This document shows, piece by piece, positions 1-7,359 of a stretch of 9,286 nt of DNA (the stretch's first letter is position 1; every line of letters starts with the position of its first letter). The position numbers and the translations under genes are program-made. Origin of the DNA: Candidatus Zixiibacteriota bacterium (lineage in GTDB: Bacteria > Zixibacteria > MSB-5A5 > GN15 > PGXB01); assembly GCA_020345705.1 (NCBI GenBank), contig CP070766.1, positions 1,642,447 through 1,651,732 on the forward strand, read 5' to 3'. Under the pieces are notes generated by a model. The model had not been told where the DNA came from. It worked only from the letters and a program-made list of their open reading frames with translations, and ran no database searches.

Positions 1-1
1 C

Positions 2-652
2 CGCAAGGGCGTTGAGAAAAAGAAAAAGGAACTGGTCCTTTCGGGTCGCAAGAAGAAACGCGCATCTCATTTCAAATCGCTTGCGAGTCATGAGAAAGCT
101 ATCTGCAACTGCCGGAATTGCTCTCTCGGGGCGACACGGACCAACTTCGTTTACGGCGTGGGTAATCGTGATGCAGGGGTGATGTTCATCGGCGAGGCGC
201 CCGGCCGCGAAGAGGACCTGCAGGGCGAACCGTTTGTTGGACGGGCCGGGAAGCTTCTTGACAAGATTCTGGCGGCTATCGGTTTCAAAAGGGAAGAGGT
301 TTATATCGCCAATATTCTAAAGTGCCGTCCTCCCGACAATCGGGACCCCCAACCCGATGAGATGAAAACCTGCATGCCCCATCTGCTGGAGCAGATTTAC
401 CAGATCAAGCCGAAAGTCATTTGCGCTCTGGGGCGCGTATCGGCGCAGGCGCTTCTTGAGACTTCGACGCCGCTCGGCAAGCTCCGTGGAAAGTGGCACG
501 ATTTCAACGGCACACCCTTTCTGGTTACGTATCATCCCGCGGCCCTGCTGCGTTTCCCCGGATACAAGAAAGACTGCTGGGACGACGTCATTTTGCTGCG
601 GTCGAAATACGATGAATTAATTATGGACAACAACGATGGCGACAAGAAGTAA
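2..652 (+). CDS. udg: Uracil-DNA glycosylase, family 4 (Fe-S), 5' partial
   Basis: Removes uracil from DNA to start base excision repair. The reading frame is open from the window edge, so the start lies upstream; 216 residues are visible. An internal GTG at 158 would remove two cluster ligands and is not the start. Counting from base 2, the four expected 4Fe-4S cysteines are C37 and C40 (CRNC), C108 (LKCRPP) and C124; the 16-residue spacing of the last two fits the family. The active-site block GEAPGREED is at 64-72, followed by PFVGRAG, and the C-terminal TYHPAALLR carries H178. The first 20 visible residues are strongly basic (11 Lys/Arg), like a linker to an unseen N-terminal part. The 3' end overlaps dnaB by 17 bases, which suggests translational coupling. 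The family call is secure; the N-terminal architecture is unknown. Confidence 0.93.
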   Translation, partial: RKGVEKKKKELVLSGRKKKRASHFKSLASHEKAICNCRNCSLGATRTNFVYGVGNRDAGVMFIGEAPGREEDLQGEPFVGRAGKLLDKILAAIGFKREEVYIANILKCRPPDNRDPQPDEMKTCMPHLLEQIYQIKPKVICALGRVSAQALLETSTPLGKLRGKWHDFNGTPFLVTYHPAALLRFPGYKKDCWDDVILLRSKYDELIMDNNDGDKK

Positions 653-2054
653 CATAGATCAAAAAGTTACTCAGCTCGAACCTCCCAAGTCAATTGATGC
701 CGAGCAGTCGGTGCTCGGGTCAATTCTGAAAGAGCCGGACGTGTTCAGCTCAATCATTGAGTACCTTGACACCGACGCGTATTTTTACGTTCCCAAGCAC
801 CGCATTATATACAGGGCCATGCTGAGCCTCTATGAGAAAAACGAACCTTGCGACATAACCACTGTCGCCGAGGAACTCAACAAAATGGACGGGCTGGATG
901 GCGTCGGAGGTCGATTGTACTTGGTCGAGCTTGTTGACGGTGTCGCCACGACGGCCAACGCTGTCTCGTACGCGAATATTGTCCTTGAAAAAGCGGTCTT
1001 GAGGAATCTGATCGATACTTCCAATGATATTGTCAAGAGTTGCTATAACCTGGAATATGAGGTTTCCGAGATTCTTGATCGTGCCGAGCAAAATATTTTC
1101 GCCATCTCGGAGAGCCGCCTGAGAAAGGGCTTTGCACCCCTCTCGGAGCTGATCCCGCATACTTTTGAACAGATCGAAGATTTCCAGGAAACCAGGGGCG
1201 GTCTGGTTGGTATCGAAACCGGCTTTGAAAAACTTGATGAAATCACCGCCGGGCTTCATAACGGTGATTTTGTCGTTATCGCCGGGCGGCCCTCGATGGG
1301 AAAGACGGCCCTTGTGCTGAATATCGCCGAGCACGTTGCGATAGAAAAGAAAATCCCGGTCGGAGTGTTTTCTATTGAAATGTCAAAAGAGCAGCTGGCG
1401 CTGCGGCTTTTGTGCGGAAGGGCGAGAATCAGCCAGCACCTGCTTCGGACTAACCGGCTGAGAGATTCCGAATGGCAGCGACTGAGCATCGCGGGTGACC
1501 CATTGCGCGAGGCGGATATTTATATCGATGATTCGGCGACCCTCTCGACCTTGGAGATGCGAGCCAAAGCCCGAAGGCTTAAGGCGCAGCATAACGTCGG
1601 ACTCATTGTGGTTGATTATATTCAGATGATGCACAGCACCGGCCGGCCCGAAAACCGTCAGCAGGAAATGGCGTTGATCTCAAGGTCACTTAAGAGCCTG
1701 GCCAAGGAACTAAGTATCCCCGTGGTCGCATGCAGTCAGCTTTCGCGCATGGTGGAGATGCGCGGCGGTGAAAAGCGGCCGCAGCTTTCGGACCTGCGCG
1801 AATCGGGCGCCATTGAGCAGGATGCCGACGTGGTGATGTTTGTCTATCGACCGGAATTTTATCACTCGCATCTGGACAAGGACGATCCCAAACGGCTCGA
1901 AGTCGAAGGAAAAGCGGAAATAATCGTTGCCAAACAGCGCAACGGCCCCACCGGAACAGTCCAGTTGGCCTTTGTCAAAGACTACGTTCGATTCGAGAGC
2001 CTTGCTCCGCAGTACGTCGGGCCGCCGGAGCGGGAAGAGGACATGCCTTTTTAA
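636..2054 (+). CDS. dnaB: Replicative DNA helicase DnaB
   Basis: Hexameric helicase that unwinds DNA ahead of the replication fork. The product is 472 aa, normal for DnaB. The N-terminal helical domain, which contacts primase and builds the ring, spans about 12-115 and includes the typical DAEQSVLGS. A linker follows at about 155-190, then the RecA-like motor. Walker A is GRPSMGKT at 217-224, the catalytic Glu is in SIEMS (E248), Walker B is IVVDYIQMM with D327, the SQLSR motif is at 367-371, and the arginine-finger region AKQRNGPTG contains K433 and R435. No intein interrupts it, although DnaB is a common intein host. The ATG at 636 lies inside the glycosylase gene with no clear Shine-Dalgarno sequence, so initiation probably depends on coupling. 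The C-terminus ends in acidic residues and MPF. Confidence 0.98.
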   Translation: MATRSNIDQKVTQLEPPKSIDAEQSVLGSILKEPDVFSSIIEYLDTDAYFYVPKHRIIYRAMLSLYEKNEPCDITTVAEELNKMDGLDGVGGRLYLVELVDGVATTANAVSYANIVLEKAVLRNLIDTSNDIVKSCYNLEYEVSEILDRAEQNIFAISESRLRKGFAPLSELIPHTFEQIEDFQETRGGLVGIETGFEKLDEITAGLHNGDFVVIAGRPSMGKTALVLNIAEHVAIEKKIPVGVFSIEMSKEQLALRLLCGRARISQHLLRTNRLRDSEWQRLSIAGDPLREADIYIDDSATLSTLEMRAKARRLKAQHNVGLIVVDYIQMMHSTGRPENRQQEMALISRSLKSLAKELSIPVVACSQLSRMVEMRGGEKRPQLSDLRESGAIEQDADVVMFVYRPEFYHSHLDKDDPKRLEVEGKAEIIVAKQRNGPTGTVQLAFVKDYVRFESLAPQYVGPPEREEDMPF

Positions 2055-2057
2055 AGG

Positions 2058-2837
2058 ATGAATAGCGGTGTACCATTACTGGGAAGGCGGGCGATAAGTT
2101 TTATATCGCGCTTGGGCAGCGTCTTTCTCCTCCTCTTCAAGTCAATCTATCATTTCAAATCTATCCCGAGATCGCTCGGGCTGATCGCCGACCAGTGCTT
2201 CTTCATCGGAAATAAGTCGGTTGCCTTGATAGTCATAACATCGACCTTCGTCGGCGCCGTCTCGGCATGGCAGGCGGCTTATCAGTTCAAATTCATCGGG
2301 GCGCCGCTTCGCTACCTGGGTACGGCCGTCGGCAAGGCGGTCGTCATCGAGCTGGCCCCGGTATTGACGGCCTTAATTGTCGCCGGGCGAGTCGGGGCCG
2401 GAATCGCCGCCGAGCTGGGGACCATGCGCGTGACCGAACAGATAGATGCTCTCGAATCTATGGGTATAAGCCCGGTGCGTTATTTGGTAACGCCGCGGTT
2501 TATTGCAGCCGTCGCCATGCTTCCTCTCCTGACCATCTTTGCCAACTTCGTTGCCATCAGTGGCGCGCTCTTGATTTCGATTCTCTTCGTAGATATTTCC
2601 TACGAGACATTTCTGCTGGGCGTGAAGGCATCCTTCAAGCTTTCCGACATGTTCGCCGGTTTGCTCAAATCGGGCGTCTTCGGTGCCATCATCGGCATCG
2701 TCGGCTGCCACGAGGGTTTTTTTGCTGAGGGAGGCGCGCGCGGGGTTGGTAAATCGACAACTCAGGCGGTCGTTATCTCCGCGGTTATGATCCTAATCTC
2801 CGACTATGTTATAGCCACCATTCTTTTCAGTGTGTAA
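2058..2837 (+). CDS. mlaE: ABC transporter permease, MlaE (YrbE) family
   Basis: Inner-membrane permease of the Mla-type lipid ABC transporter, which moves phospholipids between the inner and outer membranes. The product is 259 aa, usual for the family. Hydrophobic segments lie at about 50-75, 95-115, 145-178, 200-220 and 235-257. The family core is clear: ELAPVLTALIVAGRVGAG at 98-115, the ATPase-contacting stretch EQIDALESMGISPVRYLV at 127-144, and the C-terminal GARGVGKSTTQAVV. That last stretch matches the Walker A pattern by chance; relatives have GVG-x-ATT there. The gene starts 3 bases after dnaB and in the same frame. AAAGG directly abuts the ATG and is too close for an ordinary ribosome site, so re-initiation after dnaB is likely. 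mlaF follows after 5 bases. The substrate is inferred from the family. Confidence 0.93.
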   Translation: MNSGVPLLGRRAISFISRLGSVFLLLFKSIYHFKSIPRSLGLIADQCFFIGNKSVALIVITSTFVGAVSAWQAAYQFKFIGAPLRYLGTAVGKAVVIELAPVLTALIVAGRVGAGIAAELGTMRVTEQIDALESMGISPVRYLVTPRFIAAVAMLPLLTIFANFVAISGALLISILFVDISYETFLLGVKASFKLSDMFAGLLKSGVFGAIIGIVGCHEGFFAEGGARGVGKSTTQAVVISAVMILISDYVIATILFSV

Positions 2838-2842
2838 CGGCC

Positions 2843-3595
2843 ATGGATGCATACATAAAGATAGACAATATCGTTAAGTCCTTTGGCGAAAAAGGCGTCC
2901 TCAGGGGTGTTACGGTCGAAATGAAAAAGAATGAATCGCTGGTGGTTATCGGGCGTTCCGGCTGCGGCAAGTCGGTGCTGGTGAAGCATCTGAACGCTCT
3001 GATTCGTCCTGATTCGGGCGCGGTGTATATTGACGGAAAAGAAATCTTTCATCTGCAGTACAGGGAACTGGTCGAAGTCAGGAAAAACATCGGAATGCTT
3101 TTCCAATCGGCCGCCCTGCTGGACTCGCTCACGGTCGGCGAAAACGTCGGGTTGGCTTTGCACGAGGACCGCAAGAACACCGAAGCCGAGATAGAAGACA
3201 TCGTTCGGCAGAAACTCGAGATGGTCGGACTTTCGGGGACGGCCGATCTGTACCCTTCCGATCTTTCAGGAGGAATGCGCAAACGGGTTGGACTGGCGCG
3301 GGCAATTGCGACCGATCCGGAGATTCTCCTGTACGATGAACCGACCACCGGGCTTGACCCGATAACGGCCGATATGATAAACGACCTGATAATAGAGCTC
3401 AATGACAGACTGCACGTTACGTCGATTGCGGTGACTCATGATATGACGTCGGCCTACAAGATAGGCGACCGGATTGTCATGCTGCACGACGGCAAAATCG
3501 AGTTCGACGGCACGCCGGAGCAGGTGAAAAACTCCGGTAATGCAGTCGTCGATCAGTTTATTACAGGTCGTGCGACCGGTCCGATTAAGCTTTGA
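2843..3595 (+). CDS. mlaF: ABC transporter ATP-binding protein, MlaF family
   Basis: Cytoplasmic ATPase that powers the MlaE permease encoded immediately upstream. The 250 aa product has a complete ABC domain. Walker A is GRSGCGKS at 37-44, the Q-loop is Q88 in LFQSAALLDSLTVGENV (a stretch typical of MlaF), and the signature is LSGGM at 141-145 followed by RKRVGLARAI. Walker B is ILLYDEP at 161-167 (D165, E166), the D-loop is GLDP at 170-173, and the switch histidine is H199. All catalytic residues are present. The C-terminal tail after about 225 carries the GTPEQV stretch common in this group. The gap to mlaE is 5 bases with no clear Shine-Dalgarno sequence, suggesting coupling. No MCE-domain (MlaD) gene follows; radA comes next, so the substrate-binding partner must be encoded elsewhere. 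Confidence 0.94.
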   Translation: MDAYIKIDNIVKSFGEKGVLRGVTVEMKKNESLVVIGRSGCGKSVLVKHLNALIRPDSGAVYIDGKEIFHLQYRELVEVRKNIGMLFQSAALLDSLTVGENVGLALHEDRKNTEAEIEDIVRQKLEMVGLSGTADLYPSDLSGGMRKRVGLARAIATDPEILLYDEPTTGLDPITADMINDLIIELNDRLHVTSIAVTHDMTSAYKIGDRIVMLHDGKIEFDGTPEQVKNSGNAVVDQFITGRATGPIKL

Positions 3596-3600
3596 GGGGG
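3594..3600 (+). promoter_or_regulatory. radA ribosome binding site
   Basis: GAGGGGG overlaps the mlaF stop codon and stands 5 bases before the ATG at 3606. It fixes the radA start there rather than at an in-frame upstream GTG at 3540, which lies inside mlaF. Confidence 0.75.
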
Positions 3601-3605
3601 CGCCT

Positions 3606-4961
3606 ATGAACAGGAAAACCAAGACGGCATTTGTCTGCACTCAGTGCGGGGCGATGCATCCCAAGTGGCAGGGACAGTGCAAAGAATGCGGTGAGTGGAA
3701 CACACTGGCCGAAGAGCGTATTGTCACGCCGGCCCGTAAATCAAAAAGGCTCGCCGCCGAAAGGCCCCGGGGCCTGAGCGAAATTGACGGGACCCTCCTT
3801 TCCGGGTATGTCTCCGGCGAGGGCGAGTTCGACCGCGTCCTCGGCGGCCGCCTCCTGCCCGGGAGTGCCGTTCTTGTTGCCGGGGAACCGGGAATCGGCA
3901 AATCGACGCTGATATTGCAGGCGGCTGATGCATACTCGAACCACGGCCTGAAGGTGCTTTATGTCACCGGCGAGGAATCCCCCGGGCAGATAAAACTGCG
4001 TTCCGAACGTCTGTCGCTTTCAGGAACGAATATTGCCGTCATTAATCTTACCGATCTGGAGCAGATACTGGCGGCGGCTGAAGAGCATCAGTTCAATATT
4101 GTCATTGTTGATTCGGTTCAGACCGTTTCCAGCGGCGTTTTTGATTCGCCGCCGGGAACCATCGGACAGATTCGTGAGTCCGCCGGGCGATTGATCGAAT
4201 CGGCCAAGAAAAACGATTATGCGCTCTTCCTGGTAGGCCATGTCACCAAAGAAGGCCTGGTGGCCGGGCCCAAGGTGCTGGAGCACATGGTCGATGCCGT
4301 GGTCTACTTCGAGGGCGACAGCCGCCACCTGTACAGGATATTGCGGACAGTCAAAAACCGTTACGGCTCATCCTTTGAGATGGGCGTGTTCGAGATGACG
4401 GCGGCCGGTCTGCGCGGCGTCGAAAATCCGTCGAAGCTGTTCCTGTCCGAGTATGAAGGTATCAGCCGCTCGGGAACGGTCGTGACCGCCTCATGCGAGG
4501 GCAACCGTCCGATTCTGGTCGAAATCCAGGCGCTCGTATCTTCGGCCTCTTACGGCACGCCCCAGAGGGTTGCCGGCGGAATCGACAACAAGCGGCTGGC
4601 TCTTCTCCTGGCCATTCTGGAAAAAAGAATCGGGGTTCCCATGGGAAGCAATGATGTCTTCGTCTCCGTTGCCGGGGGATTGAGACTGAGTGAACCGGCC
4701 ACCGACCTGGCCGTGCTGGCCGCCATTGTCTCGTCGCTTCGGAATGATTCCGTCGGCGCAAGGACAGTGATTGTCGGCGAGGTTGGTCTGTCCGGTGAGG
4801 TGCGGGCCGTCGGTATGATTGACAGGCGAATCGCCGAGGCCGCCAAGCTGGGATTTGAAAGAATTGTCGTGCCGGATCAAAACCTGGACAGTATAAAAAG
4901 CGACGGTATAGAAATAGTGAATGTCGCCACGCTGGAAAAAGCGCTGGAGATGCTTTTTTGA
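3606..4961 (+). CDS. radA: DNA repair protein RadA
   Basis: RecA-like, DnaB-type hexameric helicase that drives branch migration of recombination intermediates. The product from 3606 is 451 aa, close to the usual 450-460. An N-terminal C4 zinc finger has C11, C14, C25 and C28 (CTQC and CKEC). Walker A is GEPGIGKST at 93-101, the Walker B-like segment IVIVDSVQT contains D169, and the RadA-specific KNRYG motif is at 250-254 (KNRFG in many relatives). The C-terminal Lon-protease-like domain, from about 275 to the end, keeps the family's hallmark blocks, including GGIDNKR, SVAGGLRLSEPATDLA and GEVGLSGEVR. That domain is structural and not proteolytic in this family. A strong Shine-Dalgarno sequence and the intact zinc finger support this start. 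The gene lies in the same run as dnaB and the uracil-DNA glycosylase gene. Confidence 0.97.
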   Translation: MNRKTKTAFVCTQCGAMHPKWQGQCKECGEWNTLAEERIVTPARKSKRLAAERPRGLSEIDGTLLSGYVSGEGEFDRVLGGRLLPGSAVLVAGEPGIGKSTLILQAADAYSNHGLKVLYVTGEESPGQIKLRSERLSLSGTNIAVINLTDLEQILAAAEEHQFNIVIVDSVQTVSSGVFDSPPGTIGQIRESAGRLIESAKKNDYALFLVGHVTKEGLVAGPKVLEHMVDAVVYFEGDSRHLYRILRTVKNRYGSSFEMGVFEMTAAGLRGVENPSKLFLSEYEGISRSGTVVTASCEGNRPILVEIQALVSSASYGTPQRVAGGIDNKRLALLLAILEKRIGVPMGSNDVFVSVAGGLRLSEPATDLAVLAAIVSSLRNDSVGARTVIVGEVGLSGEVRAVGMIDRRIAEAAKLGFERIVVPDQNLDSIKSDGIEIVNVATLEKALEMLF

Positions 4962-4967
4962 GGAAGG
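4961..4967 (+). promoter_or_regulatory. Strong ribosome binding site of the flavoredoxin-like gene
   Basis: AGGAAGG begins on the last base of the radA stop codon and is 7 bases before the ATG at 4975. It is the best Shine-Dalgarno match in the window. Confidence 0.8.
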
Positions 4968-4974
4968 ATAAATT

Positions 4975-5553
4975 ATGGATAAGGTGCAATTGAAACCGCA
5001 GTCGATGCTTATGCCTTTGCCGGCTACAATGGTCTCCTGCCAGGCCGAAGGATTCGTTCCCAATATCATTACCATAAGCTGGATTGGAATCGTCAATTCG
5101 GAGCCGCCGATGCTCTCGATATCGGTGACCCCCAAGCGCTACTCGCATCGGATCATAAAAAAATCCGGTGAATTTGTGGTCAACCTGACGTCGGAAGACA
5201 ACCTCAAAGCCACCGATTTTTGCGGTAATCGCTCCGGCCGGGACTATGACAAATTCAAAGAGATGAATTTGACCCCCATTCCGGGGAAGGTCACATCAGC
5301 ACCGCTTATCAAGGAGTGCCCGATAAACCTCGAGTGCAAAGTCAGGCGGTCGCATCTTCTCGGCTCGCATGAAATGTTCATCGCTGAAATAGTGGCGGTA
5401 CATATCAACAATGATCTGCTTGATGTGAACGGTCGACCGGATATCGACAAATTGAAGCCGCTCGTTTACTGCCCGGTGGCGCGTGAATATCGCGGTGGTC
5501 TGGTGAAGCTTCTCGCCCGTTACGGCGAGGCGGCGGCGAAGAAAGAAAAATAG
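4975..5553 (+). CDS. Flavin reductase-like / flavoredoxin-type FMN-binding protein
   Basis: Small cytoplasmic flavoprotein of the flavin reductase-like split-barrel family. Members bind FMN and either pass electrons or reduce flavin with NAD(P)H. The 192 aa product has the family pattern: NIITISWIGIVNSEPPMLSISV at about 30-51, where conserved Thr/Ser and backbone atoms contact FMN, then KRYSHRIIKKSGEFVVNL at 54-71. After that come DFCGNRSGRDYDKF at 81-94 and LLGSHEMFIAEIVAV at 128-142. The DFCG-x-x-SG-x-x-x-DKF block and the overall order most resemble flavoredoxins of anaerobes. The C-terminal tail (about 172-192) is Lys/Ala rich and not recognisable. The electron donor and acceptor cannot be read from the sequence, and the neighbours (radA, tgt) do not reveal a pathway. 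The start is fixed by a strong Shine-Dalgarno sequence. Confidence 0.87.
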   Translation: MDKVQLKPQSMLMPLPATMVSCQAEGFVPNIITISWIGIVNSEPPMLSISVTPKRYSHRIIKKSGEFVVNLTSEDNLKATDFCGNRSGRDYDKFKEMNLTPIPGKVTSAPLIKECPINLECKVRRSHLLGSHEMFIAEIVAVHINNDLLDVNGRPDIDKLKPLVYCPVAREYRGGLVKLLARYGEAAAKKEK

Positions 5554-5558
5554 GGAAA

Positions 5559-6698
5559 ATGGCTTCGGACGCGTTTTCGTTCAATCTTTCCGGCATCGAC
5601 CGTGGGGCGCGGTGGGGAGATGCCGCTACTCCGCACGGATCGTTTCAGACGCCGGCCTTTATGCCGGTCGGCACCTCAGGAGCCGTGAAGGCCATGACCG
5701 CAGAGGATTTGGAGGGCTGCGGGGCCGAAATCGTCCTGGGAAATACTTACCATCTTTATCTCCGGCCCGGCGAAAAACTCATCAGGCAGATGGGTGGTCT
5801 GGCCGAATTCACCGGCTGGAGGAAGCCGACCCTGACTGATTCCGGCGGATTCCAGATTTTCTCCATGCAGGACCTGTCGCATGTCGATGACGGAGGCGTT
5901 ACATTCAAATCACATCATGACGGTTCGACGCACCACTTTGACCCGGAGAAAGTAATACGAATTCAGCTTGATCTCGGCGGCGACATAATTATGTCGTTCG
6001 ATCAGTGCGTTCCTTATCCGGCTGAGAAAGGCCTTGCCGCAGACGGCGTCAGACGCACCTTTGACTGGGCGAAAAGGGGATTGGCCTATTTCAGGAAGGC
6101 TTTGGAGGAGGGAAATTCCGGAGCCGCACTGTTCGGTATAGTGCAGGGTTCGGTTTATCAGGAATTGAGAAAGGAATCGGCCGACCGGATAGTCTCGCTT
6201 GGTTTTCCCGGCTACGCCATAGGTGGGCTGGCAGTCGGCGAGCCCAAGGAAGAAATGGAGGAAACTTTGGCATACACGATAGAGTTTCTGCCCCATGATA
6301 AGCCCCGATATCTGATGGGCGTCGGCTATCCTGAGGATATCCTTATGGCTGTGTCATACGGCGTCGATATGTTTGACTGCGTACTTCCCACTCGTAACGC
6401 CCGCACCGGTATGGTCTTTACTTCGGACGGCCCGCTTGTCTTTCGCAACGCCGACTGCGCCGATGACGACCGCCCCCTCGATCCGGACTGCGACTGCCGG
6501 GTCTGCCGAAGGTACAGCCGGGCGTATGTCCGGCATCTGTATAATCAGAGGGAGATTACGGCGCTGGTTCTGGCGACGTATCATTCGACGTATTTCTTTC
6601 AAAAATTGATGAGGAATATACGTTCTTCAATTGAGAACAATGAATTTGAGCAATTTCGCAAAGGCTTTCTCGAAAGGTATGGTGCCGATGAAGAATAG
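5559..6698 (+). CDS. tgt: Queuine tRNA-ribosyltransferase (tRNA-guanine transglycosylase)
   Basis: Exchanges guanine at tRNA position 34 for preQ1, the committed tRNA step of queuosine synthesis. The product is 379 aa, the normal bacterial length. The active-site Asp is D94 in TDSGGFQIFSM and the nucleophile is D273 in DMFDCVLPTRNARTG. The base-recognition loop GGLAVGE is at 222-228. The zinc site is C311, C313 and C316 (CDCRVC) with H342. All expected residues are present and their spacing matches the well-studied Zymomonas enzyme with an offset of about 7. The gene begins 5 bases after the flavoredoxin-like gene; AGGGA lies only 2 bases from the ATG, a weak ribosome site. No queA, yajC or secD lies beside it. 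Its last 11 bases overlap the next gene. Confidence 0.98.
   Translation: MASDAFSFNLSGIDRGARWGDAATPHGSFQTPAFMPVGTSGAVKAMTAEDLEGCGAEIVLGNTYHLYLRPGEKLIRQMGGLAEFTGWRKPTLTDSGGFQIFSMQDLSHVDDGGVTFKSHHDGSTHHFDPEKVIRIQLDLGGDIIMSFDQCVPYPAEKGLAADGVRRTFDWAKRGLAYFRKALEEGNSGAALFGIVQGSVYQELRKESADRIVSLGFPGYAIGGLAVGEPKEEMEETLAYTIEFLPHDKPRYLMGVGYPEDILMAVSYGVDMFDCVLPTRNARTGMVFTSDGPLVFRNADCADDDRPLDPDCDCRVCRRYSRAYVRHLYNQREITALVLATYHSTYFFQKLMRNIRSSIENNEFEQFRKGFLERYGADEE
6672..6677 (+). promoter_or_regulatory. Ribosome binding site that supports the start at 6688
   Basis: GAAAGG stands 10 bases before the ATG at 6688, inside the end of tgt. It supports the start that puts a clean signal peptide at the very N-terminus of the next gene. 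Confidence 0.45.
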
Positions 6699-7359
6699 AA
6701 TCTGTGTGACGGCTATACTGCTGGCCTTGATATTGATGCCAGCGTTGCCGCGTGTCTCTTTTGCCGAAGATGATGACGCCACCCTGCGATTTTATGTGGA
6801 AAACGTCGCTTACGTTTTCGCTCGGAACTATCTTTTCAATACCGAAGCCGACTTCTCCTTTAAAGCCAGGACAATTCTTCGCACCACCGATTATCGGGGC
6901 GTACTGAAGAAAATCGATACTGGTTCCTACGCTGTTTATTACAAGGGCGGCAGACTTCATTCCGTCGATAGTCTGGATTCTGTCGCCGCGGGAGAGGTCC
7001 CTCTGCCGGACAGCTTCCTGTTTCGGGAGCCTTGGAAGACGGATTACTCTTACTACTTTTTTCCGAACGATACCGGGGCCGGCAGGCTGGCGATCGGGTT
7101 TGAGCTTGAAGGGGCCGGCCGCGATAGTCTGCCCAATGGATTTTTCAATATAAATCGTGATGATTTTTACCCGCAGGCGCTTTTTCTGCACAGCCGCAAC
7201 GTCGGTGGATACAAGCGGCTGTCAAATACATATTATTTCAAGCGGCTCGGCAAAATCTTACTGCCCGAGCGCTTTGAGAAATTCGCCGTCCAGACGGCTT
7301 TTCTGGGTCGGCGCTACACTCGGTATATTGTGGAATTTTATGATTATCTGATAGAGTAA
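6688..7359 (+). CDS. Secreted protein of unknown function (possibly LolA-like fold)
   Basis: I do not recognise this protein by family. From the ATG at 6688 it is 223 aa. It starts with MKNR, then a hydrophobic core at 5-22, and a likely signal peptidase I site after A26 (VSFA, small residues at -3 and -1), so the mature protein should be periplasmic or outside the inner membrane. There is no lipobox. The mature part is rich in Tyr and Phe and has alternating patterns that suggest beta strands. Near the end come NINRDDFYPQALFL (154-167), RLSNTYYFKRLGKILLPERF (177-196) and a C-terminal VEFYDYLIE. That order loosely recalls LolA/RseB-type lipid-binding proteins, but this is a weak guess. In-frame ATG 6679 and TTG 6631 are alternative starts, both deeper inside tgt and less suited to a signal peptide. 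It overlaps tgt by 11 bases. Confidence 0.8.
   Translation: MKNRICVTAILLALILMPALPRVSFAEDDDATLRFYVENVAYVFARNYLFNTEADFSFKARTILRTTDYRGVLKKIDTGSYAVYYKGGRLHSVDSLDSVAAGEVPLPDSFLFREPWKTDYSYYFFPNDTGAGRLAIGFELEGAGRDSLPNGFFNINRDDFYPQALFLHSRNVGGYKRLSNTYYFKRLGKILLPERFEKFAVQTAFLGRRYTRYIVEFYDYLIE

Noticed and set aside
2717..2723. Run of seven T in mlaE as a frameshift or phase-variation site
   Set aside because: The frame is continuous across it and the protein matches the family on both sides; the run simply encodes Phe-Phe and its neighbours.
2733..2756. A literal Walker A pattern (G-A-R-G-V-G-K-S) inside the MlaE-type permease
   Set aside because: It sits at the family's conserved GVG-x-ATT position before the last membrane helix, with no Walker B or nucleotide-binding fold around it. 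It is a chance match.
3540..3605. Longer RadA starting at the in-frame GTG at 3540
   Set aside because: This stretch lies inside mlaF, has no ribosome site, and would put 22 odd residues before the N-terminal zinc finger; the ATG at 3606 has a strong Shine-Dalgarno sequence.
636..4961. Intein in dnaB or radA
   Set aside because: Both genes are frequent intein or insertion hosts in principle, but both proteins are of standard length with uninterrupted Walker A and other motifs.
4462..5148. Long open frame on the - strand opposite radA and the flavoredoxin-like gene
   Set aside because: It lies opposite two well-supported genes, its translation is Arg/Pro/His-rich with no domain character, and it is explained by the codon pattern of the + strand genes. 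The same holds for the - strand frame at 750-1334 opposite dnaB.
6540..6545. Second TATAAT, inside tgt
   Set aside because: No acceptable -35 lies 16-18 bases upstream and it is in a conserved coding region.
6631..6687. Longer secreted protein starting at TTG 6631 or ATG 6679
   Set aside because: The TTG start would bury the signal peptide 19 residues from the N-terminus and overlap tgt by 68 bases. ATG 6688 gives a standard signal peptide and a ribosome site at 6672-6677.
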